From Bradyrhizobium sp. 190 (lineage in GTDB: Bacteria > Pseudomonadota > Alphaproteobacteria > Rhizobiales > Xanthobacteraceae): DNA of 64,000 nucleotides. Where the stretch lies: assembly GCF_023073415.1 (NCBI RefSeq), contig NZ_JADPJL010000060.1:248001-312000 (forward strand), given 5' to 3'. The position numbers were made by a program, and so were the translations under genes. The first letter of the stretch is position 1. The number at the start of each line of letters is the position of its first letter. The notes below the pieces were generated by a model. The model ran no database searches, was not told the origin of the DNA, and saw only the letters and a program-made list of their open reading frames with translations. Below are positions 57,216 to 64,000 of this stretch, piece after piece.

Positions 57216-58544
57216 TCAGGCCACGCGTTTGATCGCGTCGCCGAGGATCGAAACCATGTCGTCGATATGGCTCTTCTCGACGATCAGGGGCGGCGACATC
57301 GCAAAGCTGTCGCCGCTCATGCGCAGGTAAAGCCCGTTGTTGAAGCAGTCGACCATGACGTCATAGCCCCGCGTGCCGACGCCGTCCTTGCGCGGCGCGA
57401 CTTCGACCGCGCCCATCAGGCCGCAATTGCGGATATCGACCACGTTCGGCAGACCTTTCAACGAATGCAGCGCATCGCGCCAGTATTCGGCCAGAGAAGC
57501 GCCGCGCGTCAAAAGCCCTTCGTCCTTGTAGATGTCGAGCGTCGCAAGGCCCGCCGCACAGGCGACCGGATGCGCCGAATAGGTGTAGCCGTGGAACAGC
57601 TCGATCGTGCCCTCGGGGCCGTTCATCAGCCCGTCGTGGATCTTGCGGCTGGAGAACACCGCGCCGCAGGGCACGGTGCCGTTGGTGATGCCCTTGGCGG
57701 TTGTCATCATGTCAGGCGTGACGCCGAAATGATCAGCCGCGAACGGCGCGCCGAGGCGGCCGAAGCCGGTGATGACCTCGTCGAAGATCAGCAGGATGCC
57801 GTGCTTGTCAGCGATTTCGCGCAGGCGCTTCAGGTAGCCCTTCGGCGGCGGCAGCACGGCGGTCGAGCCTGGCACCGGCTCGACGATGACGGCGGCGATG
57901 GTGTCGGCGCCATGCAGCGCCACCATCCGCTCGAGATCGTCGGCGAGATCGGCGCCGTGTTCAGGCTGATCTTTTGCGAAAGCATTGCGGGCGAGATCAT
58001 GGGTATGACGGATGTGATCAACGCCGGGCAGATGGGTCGCGAAGGCGCGGCGGTTCGCCACCATGCCGCCGACCGACATGCCGCCGAAGCCGACGCCGTG
58101 ATAGCCGCGCTCGCGGCCGATCAGGCGCGTCCGCGTGCCCTGTCCAATGGCGCGCTGGTAGGCGAGCGCGATCTTCAGCGCGGTGTCGACCGACTCGGAG
58201 CCGGAGTTGGTGAAGAAGATGCGGTCGAGACCTTTGGGCGCGATCTCGGCAAGCCGCTCGGCGAAATCGAACGCCAGCGGATGGCCCATGTTGAACGAGG
58301 GCGCGAAGTCGAGGTTCGTCAACTGCCGCTCGACGGCGGTCGCGATCTGGCGGCGGCCGTGGCCGGCATTGACGCACCAGAGGCCGGCCGAGCCGTCGAT
58401 CACCTTGCGGCCGTCGACGGTGGTGTAGTGCATGCCCTCGGCGGAAGCGAACAGCCGCGGCGCTTTCTTGAACTGCCGGTTGGCCGTGAACGGCATCCAG
58501 AACGAATCGGTTTGCAGGGTGTTCGGCTTCTGATGAAGGGTCAC
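57216..58544 (-). CDS. Class-III aminotransferase (omega-amino acid:pyruvate type)
   Basis: 442-residue PLP enzyme, fold type I. The PLP lysine is in MMTTAKGITNGTVPCGAVF, the aspartate that holds the pyridine nitrogen is in LLIFDEVITGFGRLG, and the N-terminal DSFWMPFTANRQFK matches beta-alanine/omega-amino-acid:pyruvate aminotransferases. It probably transfers amino groups from beta-alanine, putrescine-derived or similar amines to pyruvate. It is divergent from an XRE-cupin gene, the likely regulator. Confidence 0.92.
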   Translation of the reverse strand: MTLHQKPNTLQTDSFWMPFTANRQFKKAPRLFASAEGMHYTTVDGRKVIDGSAGLWCVNAGHGRRQIATAVERQLTNLDFAPSFNMGHPLAFDFAERLAEIAPKGLDRIFFTNSGSESVDTALKIALAYQRAIGQGTRTRLIGRERGYHGVGFGGMSVGGMVANRRAFATHLPGVDHIRHTHDLARNAFAKDQPEHGADLADDLERMVALHGADTIAAVIVEPVPGSTAVLPPPKGYLKRLREIADKHGILLIFDEVITGFGRLGAPFAADHFGVTPDMMTTAKGITNGTVPCGAVFSSRKIHDGLMNGPEGTIELFHGYTYSAHPVACAAGLATLDIYKDEGLLTRGASLAEYWRDALHSLKGLPNVVDIRNCGLMGAVEVAPRKDGVGTRGYDVMVDCFNNGLYLRMSGDSFAMSPPLIVEKSHIDDMVSILGDAIKRVA

Positions 58545-58696
58545 GGGTGGCTCCTGTGCTGGCAGCTCAAGCTACCACCGGGCCACGCTCGGGAAGGCAC
58601 AACAAGTCCTTTTCTTCACTCCCGCAACCCATTGATTTTGTTGGCCCGGCTAGGGCATATTTGTTCGATCCGAAACACTTGCAACAGGGATTTTCG

Positions 58697-59245
58697 ATGA
58701 GCGTCGATATCGGTGGGCGACTCCGCTTCGTTCGCGCCCGTCACAAGCTATCTCAACGCGAGCTGGCAAAACGCTCCGGCGTGACCAATTCGACGATCTC
58801 GCTGATCGAATCGAACCAGATGAACCCCTCCGTCGGCGCGCTCAAGCGCATCCTCGACGGGCTGCCGATGGGGCTTGCCGAATTCTTCGCGATCGAGCCG
58901 GAACGGCCGCGCAAGGCCTTCTATCGCGCCGACGAACTGACCGAGATCGGCAAGAAGCCGATCTCCTTCCGCCAGGTCGGCGACAATCTGTTTGGCCGGA
59001 GCTTGCAGATCCTCAAGGAACGCTACGAGCCGGGCAGCGACACCGGCCGGGTGCCGCTGACCCATGACGGCGAGGAAGGCGGCATCGTGGTCTCGGGCCG
59101 GCTGGAGGTCACCGTCGACGACGAGCGCCGCATTCTCGATCCCGGCGACGCCTATTATTTCGAAAGCCGCCGCCCGCATCGCTTTCGCTGCGTCGGCGGT
59201 AAAGCCTGCGAAGTAATCTCGGCCTGCACGCCGCCGACGTTTTGA
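58697..59245 (+). CDS. XRE-family regulator with cupin domain (PuuR-like)
   Basis: 182 residues from ATG 58697. A longer in-frame start at 58547 runs across the divergent promoter and has no similarity. The helix-turn-helix is at about 8-62 (LRFVRARHKLSQRELAKRSGVTNSTISLIESNQMNPSVG), and the cupin at about 110-180 (LTHDGEEGGIVVSGRLEVTVDDE, AYYFESRRPHRFR). It strongly resembles PuuR, the repressor of putrescine degradation. Divergent from the aminotransferase and dadA genes, which it probably controls. Confidence 0.93.
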   Translation: MSVDIGGRLRFVRARHKLSQRELAKRSGVTNSTISLIESNQMNPSVGALKRILDGLPMGLAEFFAIEPERPRKAFYRADELTEIGKKPISFRQVGDNLFGRSLQILKERYEPGSDTGRVPLTHDGEEGGIVVSGRLEVTVDDERRILDPGDAYYFESRRPHRFRCVGGKACEVISACTPPTF

Positions 59246-59323
59246 GCAGCGGGCGCGCTCCACAAGCGGGCAAAGCCTGCGGGCGCCGAGTTGCGCGCCG
59301 CGTGTTGCGAATTGTGTCGTAAC

Positions 59324-60769
59324 CTACTCCAGAGCCGCGGCCTTCTGATGCAACCACTCTTCGAGATTCGTGTAACCATTTCCATCATCATCGCCGCCTG
59401 GATTCGCGGGCAAAGTATGCGTAATACGATTCACGGGCATTGACGGCCATCCGCCACCGTTCTTTTGGCAACGATCGCTGCCATCCGCGCTAACGCAGTT
59501 GATGATCGTGCCTGCTCTTTTCTTGATCTCGTTTATGACGCGGATATCAACCGAATCGCGATCTTTCGGGCGCGCACCGCCATGGACGAGAACAAAATCG
59601 TGGGCCTGATCTGGCGAAGCCGCGACGATACCTTGTGGGATCGTGCCTGATGGCGCTGAGTAACTCGCCTGGCTCTCCTTCAAGCCGGAATTCCACGCCA
59701 CCATTGACATCGGATCGCTTGACTGACGAAAGCCGCCATTGTCAGACACGTAGACCTTGGTTGCGCTGTTCGGATTGGACACTTCAATCGGCAGGCGTTC
59801 CAAATTTGTATCGGGGCCAGGGATATACATGTTACCGATGACCGAACTGTTCGTCGCGGGTGGCGCAGTAGCCAATTCCTCTTCACCCGTCATGCGGGTT
59901 GCGTACGAGGTCCAATTGTAGGCGGTGTTGTTCAGCATCGCGAAGTACTTCGCGCGCGAGTTTGGACTGCGATCCACGTTATGCGCCATGATGTTGTACA
60001 ATATGGAAATAGACCCCGGAGCATATCCAAGGAGCACGCCAAATCCATGCGGACCTTTTGGGTGGAGAGATCGGTGCAGCGGCTGAGCGAAGATGTTGTT
60101 CGATAGCGTGATCTGATCCGTGTACCACCAGGCTGACATAACTTCATCGATAGACCAGCTGAACGAGCAGTGATCGACGACGATGTTCTTGATTGGATTC
60201 GATGGGCTACCTCTATAACCGTCGATGGTCAGGGCATCGCGGTCTTCGGGATCAGAACCAGCGCCATCGCCCACCCGAACACGAATGTGTTGAACCAAAA
60301 CGTCCGACGTCGCAATCACCAGCTTGCCACCGCGAAGCGTGATCCCGGGAGACGGAGCCGTTTGACCGGCGATTGTCAGATACGGGTTATAAATCCACAG
60401 CTCGGGAGAAATATCGATGTAACCAGAAACTTCGAAGATACAAACACGCGGCCCCGAAGCGGCAGCACAGGCACGAAAAGAACCAGCCCCGCTCGATTTG
60501 TTGTTCGTCACGCGGTAGACCGTACCGCCACGACCTGCCCTCGTTGACATGCCGAAGCCGCGGCCCCCCGGGATAACCGGAAGGTAGCTGACCGGGTCCT
60601 GCGGAACAGGGCTAAAGGTAGCGCCAGGAGCCGGTGCTGGTGCTTGCACTGGAGACGCCGCGGACGATGGCCTGGGCGCGGGAGCTTGGGCTAGCGTCGT
60701 GCCAGCCGAGACCATAGTCAGTGTCAGAAGCGAAAAACTGGAGAGTAAAAGAAGTGTCATGACTCGCAT
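59324..60769 (-). CDS. Secreted right-handed beta-helix protein, pectate-lyase-like
   Basis: 481 residues from ATG 60769, preceded by GGAGGAG; the longer frame upstream is not supported. Signal peptide about 1-28, then a Pro/Ala-rich linker (APAPRPSSAASPVQAPAPAPG). The body is a right-handed parallel beta-helix in the pectate/polysaccharide-lyase style: GGRGFGMSTRAGRGG, LTIAGQTAPSPGITLRGG, NIVVDHCSFSWSIDEVMS. The C-terminus DDDGNGYTNLEEWL is the calcium-type ending common in such enzymes. By hand count, 59881-60060 is about 53% GC, well below the neighbours, so recent transfer is possible. Likely acts on plant cell wall or exopolysaccharide. Confidence 0.87.
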   Translation of the reverse strand: MRVMTLLLLSSFSLLTLTMVSAGTTLAQAPAPRPSSAASPVQAPAPAPGATFSPVPQDPVSYLPVIPGGRGFGMSTRAGRGGTVYRVTNNKSSGAGSFRACAAASGPRVCIFEVSGYIDISPELWIYNPYLTIAGQTAPSPGITLRGGKLVIATSDVLVQHIRVRVGDGAGSDPEDRDALTIDGYRGSPSNPIKNIVVDHCSFSWSIDEVMSAWWYTDQITLSNNIFAQPLHRSLHPKGPHGFGVLLGYAPGSISILYNIMAHNVDRSPNSRAKYFAMLNNTAYNWTSYATRMTGEEELATAPPATNSSVIGNMYIPGPDTNLERLPIEVSNPNSATKVYVSDNGGFRQSSDPMSMVAWNSGLKESQASYSAPSGTIPQGIVAASPDQAHDFVLVHGGARPKDRDSVDIRVINEIKKRAGTIINCVSADGSDRCQKNGGGWPSMPVNRITHTLPANPGGDDDGNGYTNLEEWLHQKAAALE

Positions 60770-61128
60770 GTAACTCCTCCAAGTGCCCTCCCCATCAATA
60801 CGCGATTTACCGCCCCTTGGGGGCATTTGCGGGCATCCGCCAGAACCCCAAGGTGGATCTGCTTGGCCCAACAAATGGTAACGATCTTCGCCTTGCCTCG
60901 GCGGGCCTTGGCCGAGTCTAGGGCAAGAAGTGGTCCGCTGATGAATCAAAGGCGGAAATCACCTGTTCTGTTCGGGTTCTGATGCCTCTCAGCTGGGCGC
61001 GACAACATTCGCCGAGCCAGCCCTGCGCTTGCGTGGATGGCAAAAAAGCTGAATAGTTTCCGTCGTCCGACGGAGCGATCGGAGGCTTGCGGCTGCACGC
61101 GTGCAGCCGCTTCTTGGAGCTTTTCCAG
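60770..61128. other. Intergenic region, 359 bp, no gene seen; two dyads
   Basis: No coding frame. It separates the divergent pectate-lyase-like and histidine-kinase genes and should carry both promoters. Visible structures are a short hairpin GCCCC-TT-GGGGC near 60810, the dyad CCGTCG-TC-CGACGG (61060-61073), and the long palindrome at 61089-61110. Confidence 0.6.
61089..61110. promoter_or_regulatory. Perfect 22-bp palindrome just upstream of the hybrid histidine kinase
   Basis: Arms GCGGCTGCACG (61089-61099) and CGTGCAGCCGC (61100-61110) are exact complements with no spacer. It ends 18 bases before the kinase ATG and 5 bases before its Shine-Dalgarno (GGAG, 61116-61119). It could be a dimeric-regulator operator or an mRNA hairpin next to the ribosome-binding site. 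A smaller dyad lies 15 bases further upstream (61060-61073). Confidence 0.6.
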
Positions 61129-62727
61129 ATGTCGAAGCTCACCGAGCACGGCGCGTGCCTGCTGTGGAAGCCGGAATTGATTTGGCTGAATGCCGTTTCC
61201 GACGCGATGGTCGCCACCGCCTTCTTTGCTACGGCGTTCGTCCTCGCGTACTTCGTGTGGCGGCGCCATCGTGAACTTATGTTCCGGGGCGTATTCTTGA
61301 TCTTCGCGATCTTCGTCGCGGTCTGCGGAGTGACCCGCCTGCTGTCGATCTACACCCTGTGGGTGCCGGCCTATGAAATCGAGGCCCTGACCAAAGCTTT
61401 CCTGGCGCTGATCTCGGTCCCGGTCACGGCAGCCCTACTGCTGGCGCTGCCGCGGATCCTGGTGCTGCCCACGCGCATTCAGCTAGCGAATGCCTATGCC
61501 GCACTTGAGGAGGAAGTCAGGCAACGCCGCGAGGCGGAAGCCATGGTCAAGCGCTTTGAGGAGAAAGAGGCCACCGAATCCAACGTCCAGCAAGCGCAGA
61601 AGATGGAAGCCATCGGCCAGCTCACCGGCGGCGTGGCGCACGACTTCAACAACATTCTGACTGTGATCACTGGGACCATCGAAATCCTCAGCGATGCTGT
61701 CAAGGATCGTCCACATCTCGTTCAGATCACCAATCTGATTAGCGGAGCCGCGGCGAGGGGGGCGGATCTGACGAAACATTTGTTGGCCTTCTCCCGTCGA
61801 CAGCCGCTGCAGCCGCGCAATACCGACGTCAACGCGTTGGTGATCGATGCAGCGCGTCTGCTGCGGCCGACCCTCGGCGAGCACATCGAAATCGAATCGA
61901 TGCTGGCGCACGATTCCGCACCGGCTCTGATTGATCCCAGCCAGCTCACGACTGCGATCCTGAACCTCGCCTTGAATGCGCGTGACGCCATGTCTAACGG
62001 CGGTAAGCTGACATTAGAAACAAAGAACGTGGTGCTCGATGAGACCTACGCCAGCCTGAACAGCGAGGTCAGGCCGGGCAACTACGTCATGATTGCAGTG
62101 AGTGACACCGGGGATGGAATCCCGAACAACCTGCTCGAAAAGGTGTTTGAACCATTCTTCACCACCAAGGAGGCCGGCAAAGGATCGGGGCTCGGCCTCA
62201 GCATGGTGTATGGCTTCGTTAAACAGTCGAATGGACATATCAAGATCTACAGCGAACAGGGCCACGGCACGAGCGTGAAGCTATACCTGCCGCAGGCCAC
62301 GGGCGGCGGCCCGGAGGAGGAGCCCGCTGGCGAGACTGGCGGATATGCGGGCGAACATGGCGAACAGTCGATCCTGATTGTCGAGGACGACCCGCTGGTC
62401 CGCGAATATGTCGTGGCGCAAATCACCCGTTTCGGATTCCGCACGCTCGCCGCCGGCAATGCTGCCGCGGCGCTGGCGCTCATCGATGGACCCGAACGCA
62501 TTGACCTGCTGTTCACTGACGTAATGCTCCCCGGGGGAGTGAATGGCCGCCAGCTCGCGACTGAGGCGGTCAAAAGACGGCCCGAGCTCAAAGTGCTTTA
62601 TACATCCGGTTATGCTGAGAATGCCCTCATACATCATGGCCGTCTCGATGCTGGCGTGCTGCTTCTGCCGAAGCCTTATCTCAGCGCCGACCTCGCGCGG
62701 ATGCTTCTAACCGCGCTGGCATCGTGA
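61129..62727 (+). CDS. Hybrid histidine kinase with ethylene-receptor-like membrane domain
   Basis: 532 residues from ATG 61129. Three transmembrane helices (about 20-45, 52-76, 85-112) resemble the plant ethylene-receptor domain: Asp25 falls at the ETR1 position, but Tyr32 is Phe32, and the copper pair Cys65/His69 appears as Cys66 and Arg70 (VCGVTR). A short coiled coil (120-160) leads to the HisKA domain with His171 (GGVAHDFNN), then the HATPase domain (NARDAM; DTGDG; GKGSGLGL at 350-357). The C-terminal receiver has Asp464 (FTDVMLP) and Lys515. No separate response-regulator gene is beside it. The signal is unknown; ethylene binding looks unlikely with the His lost. Confidence 0.9.
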   Translation: MSKLTEHGACLLWKPELIWLNAVSDAMVATAFFATAFVLAYFVWRRHRELMFRGVFLIFAIFVAVCGVTRLLSIYTLWVPAYEIEALTKAFLALISVPVTAALLLALPRILVLPTRIQLANAYAALEEEVRQRREAEAMVKRFEEKEATESNVQQAQKMEAIGQLTGGVAHDFNNILTVITGTIEILSDAVKDRPHLVQITNLISGAAARGADLTKHLLAFSRRQPLQPRNTDVNALVIDAARLLRPTLGEHIEIESMLAHDSAPALIDPSQLTTAILNLALNARDAMSNGGKLTLETKNVVLDETYASLNSEVRPGNYVMIAVSDTGDGIPNNLLEKVFEPFFTTKEAGKGSGLGLSMVYGFVKQSNGHIKIYSEQGHGTSVKLYLPQATGGGPEEEPAGETGGYAGEHGEQSILIVEDDPLVREYVVAQITRFGFRTLAAGNAAAALALIDGPERIDLLFTDVMLPGGVNGRQLATEAVKRRPELKVLYTSGYAENALIHHGRLDAGVLLLPKPYLSADLARMLLTALAS

Positions 62728-62783
62728 GTCCTTCTGAACACGGCCCATGGATGGAAGGACCAAATTTTCAGGAGAGTAATGGC

Positions 62784-63665
62784 ATGCGCAAGGTCTGGAT
62801 CGAGGCGGCGTTGAACGGCTCGTGGGGCCGCGCGTTCCAACCCGGCATTCCCGACACCGTTGAGACCATCATCGCCGAAGGCGTCGCCTGCGCGCGCGCC
62901 GGCGCCACCATCGTTCACGTCCATGCCTATGATGGCGGCGGTCCGCAGACCTATGACTGGCAGGTCTATGCCCGCATCATCGAAGGCATCCGCAACCAGA
63001 TCGATGTGCCGGTCTATCCCTCCTATCCGGCTTTCATAACCACAGGCAGCGACAGCAGCCCGCTCGCCGACGTCGCGGCCCGATTTGCCGACATCGAAGA
63101 ACTTGCCGCGCGGGGCCTCTTGGATTTTGCCGTCATCGATCCCGGCAGCGTCAATTTGAGCCTGACAAAAATCACGGCGGCCACGCAGCCTGGCGGCACC
63201 TACATGAATCCTGAATCCCAGATCCGGTATGCGCTCGATTTCGCGGCGCGCCACGGCCTGCATACCGATTTTGCCATCTACGAGCCCGGCTTCGCGCGTG
63301 CCGGCGCAGCGCTTGCGCGCGCGGCCGGCGTCAAGGTGCCGATCTATCGTCTCATGTTCTGCAATCTGATCGCGGTCGGCCTTCCACCAAAGCCATATGC
63401 ACTTGCTGCTTACCATGCGCTGCTGGAGGAGGAAGCGCCCGGTGCGCCCTGGATGATTGCGGGCGTCAGCGCCGATCTCCGCCCGCTATTTGCAGAGACG
63501 ATCGCACGCGGCGGCCATATTCGCGTCGGCCTCGAGGATGCGCCGCTGGGCACGACCGCGACCAATCTCGAACTGGTCGAAGAGGCGGTTAGTCTGGTGC
63601 GTGAGCACGGCGCCGAACCCGCCTCTCCGGCCGAAATGCGGCAGGCGCTGGCTGCGGCCGGCTGA
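62784..63665 (+). CDS. 3-keto-5-aminohexanoate cleavage protein (BKACE family)
   Basis: 293 residues from ATG 62784, preceded by GGAG; a start 20 codons earlier overlaps the kinase stop and is less likely. The zinc HxH motif is VHVH (44-47, His45 and His47), after the IEAALNG opening of the family. Other conserved parts are PVYPSYPAF, GGTYMNPESQIRYAL and the C-terminal HIRVGLEDAPLGTTATNLELVEEAV. BKACE enzymes condense a beta-keto acid with acetyl-CoA to give acetoacetate and a new CoA ester. Substrate unknown; it may be cotranscribed with the kinase gene. Confidence 0.92.
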   Translation: MRKVWIEAALNGSWGRAFQPGIPDTVETIIAEGVACARAGATIVHVHAYDGGGPQTYDWQVYARIIEGIRNQIDVPVYPSYPAFITTGSDSSPLADVAARFADIEELAARGLLDFAVIDPGSVNLSLTKITAATQPGGTYMNPESQIRYALDFAARHGLHTDFAIYEPGFARAGAALARAAGVKVPIYRLMFCNLIAVGLPPKPYALAAYHALLEEEAPGAPWMIAGVSADLRPLFAETIARGGHIRVGLEDAPLGTTATNLELVEEAVSLVREHGAEPASPAEMRQALAAAG

Positions 63666-63739
63666 TAACCCGTTCCTCCCGACGATCCTAAAACGCGGCG
63701 CGATGACCTACCGAACCGGCCCGATAAATAAGATGGGGT

Positions 63740-64000
63740 TTAATCGGGAAGGCCCGCATTGCGGAGACCCTTGGCGAGGGTGGCGAAGTCCTCCTCCCGA
63801 CGAAACAAATCTCTCAGATTGGTGGCGCGCAAATCGGGATCACATTCGAGTGCTTGTGATATCGCTCGTTGTGCCAGGTCAAGTCGCCCCGCGACGGCAT
63901 TGCTCGCTGCGGAAACGCATGTGGCCAGCAGGAAAGCCGGATTGAAGCGTAGAGAGCTTTCGGCGTATGACGACGCCTTGTCATAGCGGCCTGCGAGAAA
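63740..64000 (-). CDS. C-terminal end of a TPR-repeat protein (probably cyclase or OmpR-type regulator with TPR)
   Basis: The minus strand is open from the window edge to a TAA at 63740-63742, giving the last 86 residues. The text (RYDKASSYAESSLRFNPAFLL, GRLDLAQRAISQALECDPDLRATNLRDLF, LAKGLRNAGLPD) has tetratricopeptide-like helices and ends with the GLRNAGLPD form I know from Bradyrhizobium adenylate-cyclase or winged-helix proteins with C-terminal TPRs. The N-terminal catalytic or DNA-binding part lies past the edge, so the full identity is inference. Confidence 0.75.
   Translation of the reverse strand, partial: FLAGRYDKASSYAESSLRFNPAFLLATCVSAASNAVAGRLDLAQRAISQALECDPDLRATNLRDLFRREEDFATLAKGLRNAGLPD

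Noticed and set aside
55814..58700. Long plus-strand frames opposite dadA and the aminotransferase
   Set aside because: Mirror images of two well-supported enzymes; no domain in the translated shadow.

Overview
The window looks like chromosome of a high-GC alphaproteobacterium, most likely Bradyrhizobium or a close relative. The gene families point that way: many ABC and tripartite-tricarboxylate-type binding proteins, a Cox-like molybdenum hydroxylase, several Baeyer-Villiger-type flavoproteins, a DUF2066 protein and short GTCCCTGCG hairpin repeats between genes. I saw no rRNA, tRNA, CRISPR array, transposase or phage gene. The genus is an inference from family content.

Layout. (1) 1-5459: a carbohydrate-type ABC importer (binding protein and two permeases) with a cut-off zinc alcohol dehydrogenase on the minus strand, divergent from a LacI-type regulator overlapped by an SDR dehydrogenase. 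No importer ATPase is seen here. (2) 6732-28795: a binding protein, an AraC-type regulator, and then a tightly packed plus-strand run of 18 genes: Liv-type importer; a LivF ATPase fused to a Tm-1-like (UPF0261) domain; a PEP-hydrolase-family TIM barrel; a giant-coiled-coil flotillin; two sister SRPBCC proteins; a molybdenum hydroxylase whose large subunit is split in two; its MoxR and VWA maturation partners; three unrelated lactonase-type hydrolases in a row (one fused to a cysteine-hydrolase-like domain that lacks its cysteine); and a flavin oxidoreductase. A quinone-oxidoreductase-like gene follows. This is the best candidate for an undescribed pathway: import, hydroxylation of an organic (perhaps heterocyclic) acid, then lactone or ring opening. 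The substrate cannot be read from the sequence. (3) 30274-34424: a DevBCA/MacAB-like exporter. (4) 34430-48549: Bug-type binding proteins with LysR and MarR regulators, two Baeyer-Villiger-type monooxygenases (one fused to an esterase), a phytanoyl-CoA dioxygenase-like gene with an ATC-hydrolase-like neighbour, gamma-glutamyltransferase and an O-methyltransferase. (5) 48645-59245: amino-acid/amine metabolism: a FAD amine oxidase, a polar amino-acid ABC importer, D-amino-acid dehydrogenase, class-III aminotransferase, a cytoplasmic DMSO-reductase-family enzyme and two XRE-cupin regulators. (6) 59324-64000: a lower-GC secreted pectate-lyase-like protein, a hybrid histidine kinase with a degenerate ethylene-receptor-like membrane domain, a BKACE enzyme, and the C-terminal end of a TPR protein.

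Most operons sit beside their own regulator, and several intergenic regions carry clear dyads (LacI, LysR, MarR and XRE type) that are reasonable operators. Where the longest reading frame starts too early, I set the start from a Shine-Dalgarno sequence, an overlap with the upstream stop, or the beginning of family similarity; those cases are stated.
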